DNA from: Brevundimonas sp.
GTDB taxonomy: Bacteria > Pseudomonadota > Alphaproteobacteria > Caulobacterales > Caulobacteraceae
Length of the DNA stretch: 54,681 nt
NCBI RefSeq assembly: GCF_003248455.1
Contig: NZ_QFNM01000018.1
Location: 1 to 54,681, forward strand
Reading direction: 5' to 3'
Position numbers and translations under genes: made by a program. Shown piece after piece: positions 26,997-36,405 of the stretch. The notes under the pieces are model-generated. The model did not search any database, was not told the origin of the DNA, and saw nothing but the letters and a program-made list of their open reading frames with translations. Numbering within the stretch: position 1 is the first letter of the stretch; every line of letters starts with the position of its first letter.

Positions 26997-27623
26997 ATGG
27001 CCGACACGACGAACAAGCTGGGCCACAAGATCGGCGCGCGCGGCGGCAGAACCCGCCAGGCGATCCTCGACGCGACCCGACGCCTGTTGAACGAGCGACA
27101 TTACGGCGAAATTCGCGTCGCAGACCTGGCCTCAGCCGCCGGGGTGTCGCCATCAAATTTCTATACCTATTTCAAGACGGTCGAAGAGCCTGTTCTGGCT
27201 CTGTGCGAAGTCGCGGCGGCCGATTTCCAGGGTCTGGCGGCGCATTTTCAGGCCGACTGGCCTGGCGACAAGGCCTTCGTCATCGCCCGCGCCTTCATCC
27301 TGGACGTGATGGCGATCTGGCGGAACCACGGGCAGGTGCTGCGGGTCGAACATATGCTGGCCGACAACGGCGACGTCGCCTTCGTCGAAAGCCGCGTGCG
27401 CCGCCTGCGACGGCTGCATCTGGCCATCGAACGCCGCGTCGCCCAGGCCCACGCCAGCGGCCTGCACCCCAGGGACTACAACCCCCGCCTGGCCTCCTAT
27501 CAGATCGCGTCCATCGTCGAATCGACCGCAGCCAGCTTCGACCTGTTGCGCCGCGCCGATACGCCGGAAGCCATACTGGACACGGCGGCGATCATCGTCG
27601 TCAAGCTGACGACGGGCCGCTAG
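26997..27623 (+). CDS. TetR-family transcriptional regulator
   Basis: 208 aa. The N-terminal helix-turn-helix is at about residues 15-65 (RTRQAILDATRRLLNERHYGE, then ASAAGVSPSNFYTYFKTVEE), followed by an all-helical ligand/dimerisation domain. The ATG at 26997 gives the normal length; upstream in-frame codons run through the tRNA gene and are excluded. It begins 20 bases after the tRNA-Thr end and may share its promoter. Its stop codon overlaps that of the convergent prepilin peptidase gene in the sequence CTAG (27620-27623). Target genes are not evident; no divergent partner. Confidence 0.9.
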   Translation: MADTTNKLGHKIGARGGRTRQAILDATRRLLNERHYGEIRVADLASAAGVSPSNFYTYFKTVEEPVLALCEVAAADFQGLAAHFQADWPGDKAFVIARAFILDVMAIWRNHGQVLRVEHMLADNGDVAFVESRVRRLRRLHLAIERRVAQAHASGLHPRDYNPRLASYQIASIVESTAASFDLLRRADTPEAILDTAAIIVVKLTTGR

Positions 27624-28384
27624 AGCCCCAGAGGGCCATAAAGCCAAGTCAGCCAGATCCCGACCGCCAGGACGACGCCGAACGGCAGCTTCTCCGTCGC
27701 CCCGACCGACCGGCGCACCACCAACAGCACAAACACCAGGCTGAGACCGACCGCGCACGCCCACAACAAGACGCTGGGCAGGCCGAGCCATCCCACCCAG
27801 GCCCCAGCCCCGGCGAACAGGAACGGGTCGCCGCCGCCCAATCCCTGGCGCTTGCGCACGGCCTGATACAGCCAACCGACCAGCCGCAGCCCCCCGAACC
27901 CGGCCGCCGCGCCGATCAGATGCGACAGGACGACGTCCCATCCCGTGGCGATGGCGACGACCAGGCCGGTGGCGATCAGCGGCAGGGTCAGTATGTCGGG
28001 CAGCCAGAAATTCTCGCCGTCGACAATGGCGATCAGCAGCAACTGCCAGCCCAGGACCGCCGTCGCCGCCATCATGAGGACCGATGCGCCGCTGCCCGAC
28101 GCCCAGAGCGCCGCCCATACGCCGATCGCGCTCGCCGCCAGTTCGATCAGCGGATAGCGGCGGGAAATCCGCGTCTGGCAGCGGGCGCACCGGCCGCGCG
28201 ACGCCAGCCAGCCGAACACCGGAACACGCTCCCAGGGCCGCCGCCTCTGGCCGCAGCACCGGCGCCGCGAGGGGGCGGCGACGATGTTCTCGTCACGCGG
28301 CAGGCGTACGCTGACCTCGGCGACGAAACCGCCGACGATCAGGCCCAGAACGCCCAGAACGACGGCGGCGGTCACAGGGTTCAT
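27620..28384 (-). CDS. Prepilin peptidase (type IV leader peptidase, A24)
   Basis: Inner-membrane aspartic peptidase that trims type IV prepilin-like leaders, 254 aa, about seven hydrophobic helices. The N-terminal cysteine region (RRCCGQRRRPW...GRCARCQTRI) is a degenerate form of the zinc-binding pair of CxxC motifs: one CxxC plus an adjacent CC. First catalytic Asp is in IAIVDGENFWLPD. The second is in LGGGDPFLFAGAGAWVGW, where the usual GxGDxK lysine is replaced by phenylalanine. No pilin or secretion genes are adjacent, so it is an orphan here. It is convergent with the TetR gene, sharing CTAG, and lies 34 bases from the end of feoB on the same strand, so it may be transcribed with feoAB. 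Confidence 0.88.
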   Translation of the reverse strand: MNPVTAAVVLGVLGLIVGGFVAEVSVRLPRDENIVAAPSRRRCCGQRRRPWERVPVFGWLASRGRCARCQTRISRRYPLIELAASAIGVWAALWASGSGASVLMMAATAVLGWQLLLIAIVDGENFWLPDILTLPLIATGLVVAIATGWDVVLSHLIGAAAGFGGLRLVGWLYQAVRKRQGLGGGDPFLFAGAGAWVGWLGLPSVLLWACAVGLSLVFVLLVVRRSVGATEKLPFGVVLAVGIWLTWLYGPLGL

Positions 28385-28417
28385 GGAAGGGTCCAGACGA
28401 CGACGACCCCTGGGCGT

Positions 28418-30286
28418 TTAGCCGCCGCCGAGCGCCGCCGCCACATGATAGGTGATCAGCGACGCCAGATAGGCCAGACCGAACATGTAGCCGATCATGA
28501 TCCAGGTCCATTTCAGCGAGTTCGTCTCGCGCCGCACCACGCCCAGGGTCGCCACGCACTGGGGCGCGAAGATATACCAGGCTAGGAAGGACAGGGCCGT
28601 GGCCAGCGACCAGTGCGACGCCAGGGTCGAAGCCAGCAGGCCCGTCGCGTTCTCCGCGTCCGCGATGGCGTAGGTGGTGCCCAGCGCCGCCACCGCGACC
28701 TCGCGCGCCGCCATGCCGGGAATCAGGGCGATCACCATCTGCCAATTGAAGCCGATGGGCGCGAAGATCGGCTCCAGCGCCCGCCCGATCATGCCGGCGA
28801 ACGAATAGTCGATGGCCGGCAGGGTGGCGTTTTCAGGCGGATAGGGAAACGTCGCCAGGACCCACAGGATGATCACGGCCGGCAGGATGATCCGCCCCGC
28901 CCGGTTCAGAAATATCCTGGCCCGGAGCCACAGGTTGAAACCGACGCTCTTCAGGTCTGGAACCTTGTAGGTCGGCAGCTCCATCATGAACGGCTCGACC
29001 GCGCCGCGCCAGAACACCTTGCGGATCACCAGCGACACCAAAAGCGCGCTGAGGATGCCGGCGGCGTAGAGACCGAACATCACCAGCCCCTGCAGATTGG
29101 CGAAGCCCCACACCCGTTCGTTGGGAATGAAGGCGGCGATGATCAGCGTATAGACGGGAATGCGTGCCGAGCAGGTCATCAGGGGCGCGACCAGTATGGT
29201 GGTCAGGCGGTCGCGCTTGGAATCGATCACCCGCGCCGCCATCACGCCCGGAATGGCGCAGGCGAAGCTGGACAACAGCGGAATGAAGGCGCGGCCGTGC
29301 AGCCCCGCTCCGCCCATGATCCTGTCCATCAGGAAGGCCGCACGGGCCATATAGCCGAAGTCTTCCAGGGCGATGATGAACAGGAACAGGATCAGGATCT
29401 GCGGCAGGAAGACCAGCACGCTGCCGACGCCGGAAATGATGCCGTCCACGATCAGGCTTTGCAGCAGACCGTCTGGAAGGGCCATGGCGACCAGACCGCC
29501 CAGCCAGCCGATGCCGGCCTCGATGCCGTCCATCAGAGGCGCAGCCCAGCTGAACACCGCCTGGAACATGAGGAATAGCAGGGCGAACAGAATCAGCAGA
29601 CCGCCCACCGGATGCAGCAGGACGGAATCGATCCTGCCCGTCAGGGTGTCGGGTCGTTCGGGCGGAAGGACGCAGGCCTTCATGATCCGCTCGGCCTCGC
29701 GGGCGGCGGTGCGAAGTTCGGCGGCGTCGGGGCTGCGCCAATGGTTTTCCGATAGGGCGGCGGCGTCGGCCTGGGCCTCGATGGCGGCGATCAGGTCGTC
29801 GATGCCCCGCCTGCGCGTAGCGACCGTGGTGACGATCGGCACGCCCAGTTCGCCGCGCAGCCTTTCCAGGTCGATCCGCAGACCCTGGCGCTGGGCGATG
29901 TCGTACATGTTCAGCGCCAGCACCATGGGCCGGCCGACGGCCTTCAATTCCAGGATCAGACGCAGCACCAGCCGCAGATTGGTGGCGTCGGCGACGCAGA
30001 CCACCACGTCCGGCGGCGCCTCGCCCGCCAGACGCCCCAGGACGGCGTCGCGCGTGACCTCCTCGTCGGGGCTGCGCGCGCGCAAGGAATAGGTGCCGGG
30101 CAGGTCCAGCACCGACATCGACCGGCCGGACGCACCGCGGATCAGGCCCTCCTTGCGCTCCACCGTGACGCCGGCGTAGTTGGCGACCTTCTGGTGGGCG
30201 CCGGTCAGGGCGTTGAACAGGGCGGTCTTGCCGCTGTTCGGATTGCCGACCAGGGCGACGCGGGCGGTCTTCAGGGCCATGTCCAT
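28418..30286 (-). CDS. feoB: Ferrous iron transporter FeoB
   Basis: Inner-membrane Fe(II) uptake protein, 622 aa, shorter than E. coli FeoB (about 770). The cytosolic G domain shows G1 GNPNSGKT, G3 DLPGTY and G4 NMYD (usually NxxD). The membrane region has the Gate-like repeats (FAPIGFNWQMVIALIPGMAA; AFIPLLSSFACAIPGVMAAR). Start ATG 30286 overlaps the feoA stop by one base (TGATG), so translation is coupled. The longer upstream reading lies over feoA and is rejected. A Fur-like box upstream of feoA predicts iron repression. Together with the TonB system it indicates strong investment in iron uptake. Confidence 0.96.
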   Translation of the reverse strand: MDMALKTARVALVGNPNSGKTALFNALTGAHQKVANYAGVTVERKEGLIRGASGRSMSVLDLPGTYSLRARSPDEEVTRDAVLGRLAGEAPPDVVVCVADATNLRLVLRLILELKAVGRPMVLALNMYDIAQRQGLRIDLERLRGELGVPIVTTVATRRRGIDDLIAAIEAQADAAALSENHWRSPDAAELRTAAREAERIMKACVLPPERPDTLTGRIDSVLLHPVGGLLILFALLFLMFQAVFSWAAPLMDGIEAGIGWLGGLVAMALPDGLLQSLIVDGIISGVGSVLVFLPQILILFLFIIALEDFGYMARAAFLMDRIMGGAGLHGRAFIPLLSSFACAIPGVMAARVIDSKRDRLTTILVAPLMTCSARIPVYTLIIAAFIPNERVWGFANLQGLVMFGLYAAGILSALLVSLVIRKVFWRGAVEPFMMELPTYKVPDLKSVGFNLWLRARIFLNRAGRIILPAVIILWVLATFPYPPENATLPAIDYSFAGMIGRALEPIFAPIGFNWQMVIALIPGMAAREVAVAALGTTYAIADAENATGLLASTLASHWSLATALSFLAWYIFAPQCVATLGVVRRETNSLKWTWIMIGYMFGLAYLASLITYHVAAALGGG

Positions 30287-30552
30287 CAGGCGGCGTCCAG
30301 GCGGATCGTCAGGCTGGCGGCCTCGTGGCGGCGCAGGGCCACGCGCATGTCGTCCACCTTCATGGCGATGGGATCGCGGCCGAACAGGCCCTCGTGAAGC
30401 AGTTCGACCCGGGCGCCCTCGACGAAGCCCAGTTCCAGCAGGCGGCGCTCCAATTCGACCGCCTCGCCCTGATGATGACAACGGGCGCCCACCTGGACGA
30501 TGACGCCGTGATCGCCGCGTCGGGCCTGGCTCAGCTTTATGGTTTCGGTCAA
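30286..30552 (-). CDS. feoA: Ferrous iron transport protein A FeoA
   Basis: Small cytosolic SH3-like partner of FeoB, 88 aa: MTETIKLSQARRGDHG..., LELGFVEGARVELLHEGLFG and DPIAMKVDDMRVALRRHEA match the family. The start is TTG (30552); no ATG is available that preserves the N-terminal strand, and the ribosome site is weak. It is first gene of feoAB; a 13/15 Fur-box match lies about 50 bases upstream. Divergent from the cytochrome c gene. Confidence 0.93.
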   Translation of the reverse strand: MTETIKLSQARRGDHGVIVQVGARCHHQGEAVELERRLLELGFVEGARVELLHEGLFGRDPIAMKVDDMRVALRRHEAASLTIRLDAA

Positions 30553-30601
30553 AGGCTACGCTCGCACGGGCGAGGCCGTCCCCCGACGGCTCCGCGTTCA
30601 T

Positions 30602-30616
30602 TGACAGTGATTATCA
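30602..30616. promoter_or_regulatory. Fur box upstream of feoAB (TGACAGTGATTATCA)
   Basis: TGACAGTGATTATCA agrees with 13 of 15 positions of the 7-1-7 Fur consensus TGATAATGATTATCA. It lies 49 bases upstream of the feoA TTG start, in the divergent region with the cytochrome c gene. feoAB is a classical Fur target, so the call is well supported by context. Confidence 0.65.
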
Positions 30617-30703
30617 GGTGCGCGACCCCCGCGTCCAGCGGGACAGCTTGACCAATTGCCGCGCAGGCGCATTGCGCTATCAGACGCCGAACAGGAGCCG
30701 TTC

Positions 30704-31204
30704 ATGTCCCGCCTCGCCTTCGCCGCCCCGCTTGTTCTGGCCCCGGTCCTGGGCCTGTCCGGCTGCGGCCAGGACGTCCCCCCGTCGGCTCCGGCCAAGC
30801 CTGCGCGCGTTCTAACGGACGCCGAAAAGGCCAGCCTGCTGGCCGCCCTTCCCGCGCCCTACGACGCCGGCGATCTGGAGAACGGCCGACGCGCCTTCGC
30901 CCGCTGCCGCTCGTGCCACACGATAGGCGAGGGCGGCGCCGATACGACCGGGCCGAACCTTTACGGCGTCTTCGGCCGCAAGGCGGGAGACCGTCCGCGC
31001 TACAGCTATTCCAATGCGCTGAGGAACGCCGACTTCGTCTGGGACGCCGAGCGGCTGGACCGCTGGCTGCAGAATCCGCGCGGCTTCCTGCCCGGCAACA
31101 AGATGACCTTCTCCGGCCTGCCCGACGCCAAGGACCGCCGCGACGTCATCGCCTTCCTGAAGGTGGAGACGGGCTACGCGCCGCAGCCTTCGCCCGCCTC
31201 CTGA
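30704..31204 (+). CDS. Lipoprotein c-type cytochrome (class I)
   Basis: 166 aa, start ATG 30704 with AGGAG 7 bases upstream. A lipoprotein signal is visible (lipobox L-S-G-C, Cys21), so it should be anchored in a membrane on the periplasmic side. It binds one covalent heme through CRSCH (Cys68, Cys71, His72). GPNLYGVFGRKAG and PGNKMTFSGLPD (axial Met) match the cytochrome c2/c550 type found as electron carriers to terminal oxidases. Divergent from feoAB. The physiological partner is not identifiable here. Confidence 0.92.
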   Translation: MSRLAFAAPLVLAPVLGLSGCGQDVPPSAPAKPARVLTDAEKASLLAALPAPYDAGDLENGRRAFARCRSCHTIGEGGADTTGPNLYGVFGRKAGDRPRYSYSNALRNADFVWDAERLDRWLQNPRGFLPGNKMTFSGLPDAKDRRDVIAFLKVETGYAPQPSPAS

Positions 31205-31211
31205 TTTCCGA

Positions 31212-34200
31212 TCAGCTTTCGGGGATCGGCTTCTCGCCGCCGTCGCGCATTTCCTGGGCCTCCCACGCCTCGATCCTGCGGGCGGTCCATTCCGGCGACT
31301 TGGTGAAGCGCGCCAGCACGCCATAGATCACCGGCACGACGAACAGGGTCAGCACCGTCGCGAAGATGGCGCCGGTGAAGATCACCACGCCGATCGTCTG
31401 GCGGCTGCCCGCCCCCGCCCCCTGCCACAGCACCAGCGGCAAGGCGCCGAAGGCGGTCGCGATCGAGGTCATGATGATGGGCCGAAGGCGCAGCGACGAC
31501 GATTCTATGATCGCCTCGCGGATGGACCGGCCCTGGTCGCGCAGCTGGTTGGCGAACTCGACGATCAGGATGCCGTTCTTGGCCGCCACCCCGATCAGGA
31601 TGATCAGGCCGATCTGGCTGTAGATGTTCAGGCTGGACCCCGCCATCAACAGGCCGAACAGCCCCCCGGCGGCCGCCAGCGGCACCGTCAGCATGATGAC
31701 CGCCGGCGTGATCCAGCTTTCGAACTGGGCCGCCAGCACCAGAAAGACCAGCAGCAGCGCCAGGCCGAAGGCCGCAATGACCGCGCCGCCCGCTTCCTGC
31801 TGGTCGCGCGCCGCCCCGCCCCACTGCACCACCACGCCGCCCTGCGGCTGTTTCGCCGCCTCGGCGCGCAGGAACTGCACGGCGTCGTCGATGGTGGTGC
31901 CGGGGTTCAGATCGGCCTGCAGCGAAATGGACCGCTGCCGGTCCAGCCGGCGACGATCCGGCGTGTCGCCGCTGGTCTTGGTCGTGACCACGGCCGACAG
32001 CGGCACCAGCTGCCCGCTGCCGGTCGCGACATACAGGGCCTCCAGGTCCGCCACCTCGCGCCGGTTGTCGCGGTCGGTCTGCAGGATGACGTCGTACTCC
32101 TGGCCGCCCTTGATGTAGGTCGTGGCGCGGCGGGAGCCGAACATGGTCTCCAGCGTCCGCCCGATGGACTGGGCCGACACGCCCAGCGCCGCCGCCTTCT
32201 GCGGATCGACGTCGACCAGCAGACGCGGCGAGTTCGGCTCGTAGTTCAACCGGGGCCGCGAAAATCCAGGATTGGCCTGGGCCGCCGCAAGGACGGGCTG
32301 AAGCCAGTTGTAGATCTGCTGGTAGTCCGTGCCCGTGGCGATCAGTTCGATGGAGTTGGAATTGCCGCCGCCCCTCTGGAAGGCGCCGGGCGTAGAGGCG
32401 TTGACCTGGGCCCCGGTCTGGGTCCTCAGCTTGCCGTTCAGCTCCTGGGCGATCTCGGCGGCCGTGCGGTCGCGCTCGGACCAGTCCGACAGGGTCAGGA
32501 CGGCGTTGCCCGAGTTGAAGCTGCCGCCGCCGAAGCCGGGCGCCGACACCAGATAGCTGTCCGCCTCGCCGCTGGCCTTGTATTCGGCCAGCAGGGGCTC
32601 CAGCCCCAGCATGATCTTGCGGGTATAGTCGAACCCGGCCCCTTCCGGCCCGGCGACGCGCACCGTGACCCGGCCGCGGTCCTCGTCCGGCACCAGTTCG
32701 TTCGGCAGAAGCATGAAGATGCCCCCCGCCCCCGCCGCGACCAGCAGGATCAGGGCGCCCACGCCGACCACCGCGATCCGGCGGCCCAAAAGCATGTCCA
32801 GCGAACGCGAATAGGACGACTTCAGCCGGTCCATGCCCCAGTCCACCTTGCGCGCCACCCAGCCGCCGCCCTGGGCGGGTTTCAGGATCTTGGACGCCAG
32901 CATCGGCGACAGACTCAGCGCCAGGAAGGCCGAGAAGGCCACGGCCGCCGCGATGGCCGCCGCCAGCTCCACGAACAACCGCCCGACATAGCCGGGTAGG
33001 AACAGCAGCGGCGCGAACGCCGACAGCAGTACGATGGTCGTGGCCACGACGGCGAAGAAGACCTGGCGCGCGCCCCGCTCGGCCGCGACCAGCGGCGGCT
33101 CGCCGTGATCCAGGCGGCGCTGGATGTTCTCGACCACCACGATGGCGTCGTCCACGACCAGGCCGATGGCCAGCACCAGAGCCAGCAGGGTCAGCAGGTT
33201 CAGCGAAAAGCCCAGCGGCGCCAGGACGATGAAGGTGGCCAGCAGGCAGATCGGCGCCACGATGGACGGGATCAGCGCCGCCCGCAGGCTGCCCAGGAAG
33301 ATGAAGTTGACCAGGGCCACCAGGGCCATCGAAATGCCGATGGTGATCCACACCTCGTCGATGGCGTGAGAGGTGAAGACCGAGTTGTCGGATCCGACCT
33401 CGATGGTCACGCCGGGCGGCAGACTGGGCCGGATCTCTTCGATCATCTGGTGGACGCCGTCGGAAATGGCCAGGTCGTTGGACTGGGCCTGGCGCGTCAC
33501 GGCCAGGCCGATCTGATCCATGCCGTTGCCGCGGAACAGTCGGCGATTTTCCTCCGGCGCCTCTTCCACCCGCGCGATGTCGCCCAGGCGGGTCACATAG
33601 GTGGGCTGCCCCTGGATGATGGCCGCGGAGCCGCTGCCCGTGCCCGTCGCGACCGTGGCGGAGGTCGAGGCCGAGCCGCGCGTGCCGATGGGCAGCTGGC
33701 GGAAGTCGTCCGGCCGCGCATAGGTCCGCGCCACCCGAACCGTATAGTCCTTGTCCGTCGATTCCAGCGAACCGGCCGGCAGTTCGACGTTCTGGTTGGT
33801 CAGGGCGGTCTCGACGTCGTTGACCGTCAGCCCCCGCGCCGCCATCGCCGCCGACTCCAGCCATATCCGCATCGAATAGCGCTGCTCGCCGAAGATGTTG
33901 ACCTGGGCGACGCCCGGCACGGTCGCCATCCGGTCGACCAGATAGCGGTCGGCGTAGTCCGTCAGTTGCAGCCGATCCATGCTGGTCGAGCGCAGGAAGA
34001 CGATGATGATCGGCTGGCTGTCGGAATCGGCCTTGGCCACCTCCGGCGGATCGGCCTGATCCGGCAGGTTGCCCACGACCCGGCTGACCCGGTCGCGCAC
34101 GTCGTTGGCGGCGTCGTCGATGTTGCGGTCCAGCGCGAACTCGATGTTGACGCTGGATCGGCCGTCGCGGCTGGTCGAGGTGATGCGCTCGACGCCCTGG

Positions 34201-34421
34201 ATGCCGGCGATCTGCTGTTCGACCGGCTCGGTGATCCGGCTCTCGATCACCTCGGCCGAGGCCCCGGCATAGGTCGTGTTGACCGACACCACCGGCGGAT
34301 CGACGTCCGGCAGCTCGCGCACCGGCAGGAAGAAGAAGGCCGCCGCGCCGATGACGCACAGGACGATGGCGGCGACCGCCGCGAAGACGGGCCGCCGGAC
34401 CGAGACGTCGGACAGCATCAT
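31212..34421 (-). CDS. RND efflux permease (HAE-1 type)
   Basis: 1069-aa inner-membrane multidrug-type RND permease: MMLSDVSVRRPVFAAVAAIV, porter domain (ELPDVDPPVVSVNTTYAGAS), TM4 GLVVDDAIVVVENI with the paired proton-relay aspartates, a second half from MLLPNELVPDEDRGRVTVRV, and a C-terminal helix bundle ending in VVPVIYGVLARF. The start ATG overlaps the adaptor stop (ATGATG at 34416-34421). It is the second gene after the adaptor, the reverse of the efflux pair at the left of the window. Eight bases separate it from the convergent cytochrome c stop. No outer-membrane channel gene is adjacent. Confidence 0.95.
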   Translation of the reverse strand: MMLSDVSVRRPVFAAVAAIVLCVIGAAAFFFLPVRELPDVDPPVVSVNTTYAGASAEVIESRITEPVEQQIAGIQGVERITSTSRDGRSSVNIEFALDRNIDDAANDVRDRVSRVVGNLPDQADPPEVAKADSDSQPIIIVFLRSTSMDRLQLTDYADRYLVDRMATVPGVAQVNIFGEQRYSMRIWLESAAMAARGLTVNDVETALTNQNVELPAGSLESTDKDYTVRVARTYARPDDFRQLPIGTRGSASTSATVATGTGSGSAAIIQGQPTYVTRLGDIARVEEAPEENRRLFRGNGMDQIGLAVTRQAQSNDLAISDGVHQMIEEIRPSLPPGVTIEVGSDNSVFTSHAIDEVWITIGISMALVALVNFIFLGSLRAALIPSIVAPICLLATFIVLAPLGFSLNLLTLLALVLAIGLVVDDAIVVVENIQRRLDHGEPPLVAAERGARQVFFAVVATTIVLLSAFAPLLFLPGYVGRLFVELAAAIAAAVAFSAFLALSLSPMLASKILKPAQGGGWVARKVDWGMDRLKSSYSRSLDMLLGRRIAVVGVGALILLVAAGAGGIFMLLPNELVPDEDRGRVTVRVAGPEGAGFDYTRKIMLGLEPLLAEYKASGEADSYLVSAPGFGGGSFNSGNAVLTLSDWSERDRTAAEIAQELNGKLRTQTGAQVNASTPGAFQRGGGNSNSIELIATGTDYQQIYNWLQPVLAAAQANPGFSRPRLNYEPNSPRLLVDVDPQKAAALGVSAQSIGRTLETMFGSRRATTYIKGGQEYDVILQTDRDNRREVADLEALYVATGSGQLVPLSAVVTTKTSGDTPDRRRLDRQRSISLQADLNPGTTIDDAVQFLRAEAAKQPQGGVVVQWGGAARDQQEAGGAVIAAFGLALLLVFLVLAAQFESWITPAVIMLTVPLAAAGGLFGLLMAGSSLNIYSQIGLIILIGVAAKNGILIVEFANQLRDQGRSIREAIIESSSLRLRPIIMTSIATAFGALPLVLWQGAGAGSRQTIGVVIFTGAIFATVLTLFVVPVIYGVLARFTKSPEWTARRIEAWEAQEMRDGGEKPIPES

Positions 34422-35554
34422 TGGGCGGCGCCCGACTTGCGCTGCGCGCCCGCGACGCTGACGGGGGCGCCGGGCTGGATGCGGTTCAGGCCCGAACCGA
34501 CGATCCGCTCGCCCGGCTCCACGCCCGACAGAATTTCGACCAAGCCGTTCTCGACCGCGCCGGTCTCAACCTCGACCCGCTGGGCGGTCGAACCGTTCTG
34601 GCCGGGCGCGATGCGATAGACGAAGGCGCCGGCGCCTTCGTACTGCACCGCCGCTTCCGGCGCCGCCGGCGTCTGGCGCTGGCCCTGCTGGACAACGACG
34701 CGCAGCAGCATTCCGGGGCGGATGCGTCCGCCGGGATTGGGGAATTCGGCGCGGGCCGTGGCGGCGCGGGTCGCCTCGTTGACGCGGGTGTCGATCAGGG
34801 CGATCCGCCCCTGGAACGGCGCATCGCCATAGGCGTCGGCCGTCGCCGTGATCGGCGCGCCGGGCCGCAACAGGTTCAGATAGCGCTCGGGCAGCGGGAA
34901 ATCGACGCGGATGGTCGAGGTGTCGTCCAGGGTCGCGATCACCGCGCCGGGGTTGATCAGGGTGCCTGGCGTCACGGTCGTCAGGCCCACGCGGCCCGCG
35001 AAGGGCGCGCGGATCACACGGTCGCCCCGCCGCGCCTGCGCCGCCTGAAGCGAGGCGCGCGCCGTCTCCAGCGCCGTCTCGGCCTGTTCCAGCATGACCT
35101 GGGGCGCCACGCCCCGGTCGGCCAGAGCCTTGTAGCGATCGTACTCGCGCTGGGCCTGATTGACGTTGGCCCGGGCCTCGATGATGGCGGCGTCCTCCTC
35201 GCGCGCCTGCAGTTCGACCAGGGGCGCGCCCGCCGACACCAGCTGGCCGTCGGCGAACAGGACGCGGGTGATCAGCTCCGTGGTGGACGAGGTGACGTTG
35301 ACCGACCGCTGGCCGCGCGCGACGCCCAACACCCGAATCTGATCCGAGAAGGGCCGCACGGCCACGACCGCCTCGGACACCTGCTGGCCCCCATGCCGCC
35401 CGCCGGCGCCCGGGGCCTGGCTCGACTTGTCGTCAGAGGTGATCACCTTGAACACGGCGGCGACGACCATCAACGCCAGCAGGACGGCGGCGGCGACGAG
35501 GAAAAAGTGACGTTTGATCACGCAGCGGGACTCTCGAACGGGGGGACGCCGCAT
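34418..35554 (-). CDS. RND efflux periplasmic adaptor (MFP family)
   Basis: 378 aa from ATG 35554; a GTG at 35521 (VIKRHFFLVAAAVLL) would give a more typical start, and neither has a strong ribosome site. N-terminal membrane anchor (FFLVAAAVLLALMVVAAVF), lipoyl halves (SVNVTSSTTELITRVLFADG and RVIRAPFAGRVGLTTVTPGT), an alpha-hairpin (EARANVNQAQREYDRYKALA), a beta-barrel, and a C-terminal membrane-proximal domain (VENGLVEILSGVEPGERIVG). It precedes and overlaps the permease gene, forming a tight operon. Confidence 0.93.
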   Translation of the reverse strand: MRRPPVRESRCVIKRHFFLVAAAVLLALMVVAAVFKVITSDDKSSQAPGAGGRHGGQQVSEAVVAVRPFSDQIRVLGVARGQRSVNVTSSTTELITRVLFADGQLVSAGAPLVELQAREEDAAIIEARANVNQAQREYDRYKALADRGVAPQVMLEQAETALETARASLQAAQARRGDRVIRAPFAGRVGLTTVTPGTLINPGAVIATLDDTSTIRVDFPLPERYLNLLRPGAPITATADAYGDAPFQGRIALIDTRVNEATRAATARAEFPNPGGRIRPGMLLRVVVQQGQRQTPAAPEAAVQYEGAGAFVYRIAPGQNGSTAQRVEVETGAVENGLVEILSGVEPGERIVGSGLNRIQPGAPVSVAGAQRKSGAAQ

Positions 35555-35634
35555 GCATTACCGGCTAATGCGGCGTGCGCAACGTAATCTAACAGTAACG
35601 TGTGCGGCTGCGATTTCCGTCGCGGAAATATGCG

Positions 35635-36405
35635 TCAGAAACGACGCCAGATCGCGACGACCGGCCCGTGCGCCAGAGGCGTCTCGCGTCCTGCGACCGT
35701 TTGTCTCCATCCCGCCTGCACGCTCCAGGACCCCAGGTCGCGCACCACCGACGCCTCCAGCGACAGCCAGCGCGCGCCCCCGTCCGCCGCCCCGCCGAAG
35801 GCCTGGCCCAGCGCCATCCAGTCGCGGCCGAAGCGGGCGCCGGCCGTCGCGTCGATGCGCGTCTCGTCCGGCAGACCGTCGCGCAGGCGGCGCGCGGCCT
35901 GAAGCTCCACGAAGGTCTGATCCATGCCCCAGCGGCGGCTCATCGACCGACCGGCCGACAGCCGCGCCTCCCAATCGTGTTCGCCAACGCCCGGCGGCGC
36001 ATAGTCGGCGTTGCGCCCCTCGCCCGCGCGGGCGTAGCCGCCGTAGAGGCTGACCGCGCTGCGGCCGCCGCGCCACACCTGCCAGGTCGCGCCGATCTCG
36101 ACAGGGCCGCGACCTTCGTAATCGACGAAGGCGTCCTCGCCCGCCTGCCAGTCGGCCTTCAACTGCAGCGTCAGCCGCTCCGTAACGCCATATTCCGCGA
36201 ACAGGCCCAGACGCGCGTCGCGTCGGACGGCGGGCAAGGGCTGTTCGCCGCCGGAGGGATCGAACCCGCTGTCGGCGCGCGACCGCTCATATTTGACGAT
36301 GGCCTGGCCCTGTCCCTTGGGCTGGACCCAGGCGCCGGCCGCGACCGGCTGGGCGACCGAGACGGACAGGACGCATCCCGCCGCTGCGGCCGCCGCCGTT
36401 ATCAG
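35635..36405 (-). CDS. Putative exported outer-membrane barrel-like protein, unknown function
   Basis: About 256 aa. A hydrophobic signal-like segment (RRLITAAAAAAGCVLSVSVA...VAAGA) is followed by amphipathic, aromatic-rich strands (GQAIVKYERSRADSG; LGLFAEYGVTERLTLQLKAD; AVSLYGGYARAG; FVELQAARRL; SLEASVVRDLGSWSVQAGWR) and a terminal Phe (IWRRF), typical of small beta-barrels. No ATG, GTG or TTG lies near the signal peptide. A CTG at 36405 overlaps the aldolase stop (CTGA) and could start it by coupling, though the two arginines just before it would then be lost. The next ATG upstream (36606) lies deep inside the aldolase gene. Start uncertain, function unknown. Confidence 0.6.
   Translation of the reverse strand: MITAAAAAAGCVLSVSVAQPVAAGAWVQPKGQGQAIVKYERSRADSGFDPSGGEQPLPAVRRDARLGLFAEYGVTERLTLQLKADWQAGEDAFVDYEGRGPVEIGATWQVWRGGRSAVSLYGGYARAGEGRNADYAPPGVGEHDWEARLSAGRSMSRRWGMDQTFVELQAARRLRDGLPDETRIDATAGARFGRDWMALGQAFGGAADGGARWLSLEASVVRDLGSWSVQAGWRQTVAGRETPLAHGPVVAIWRRF

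Noticed and set aside
33105..34619. 504-aa open frame on the plus strand opposite the second RND permease
   Set aside because: It is antisense to a fully recognisable RND gene, has His/Gln/Arg-rich composition typical of GC-rich shadow frames, and matches no family.
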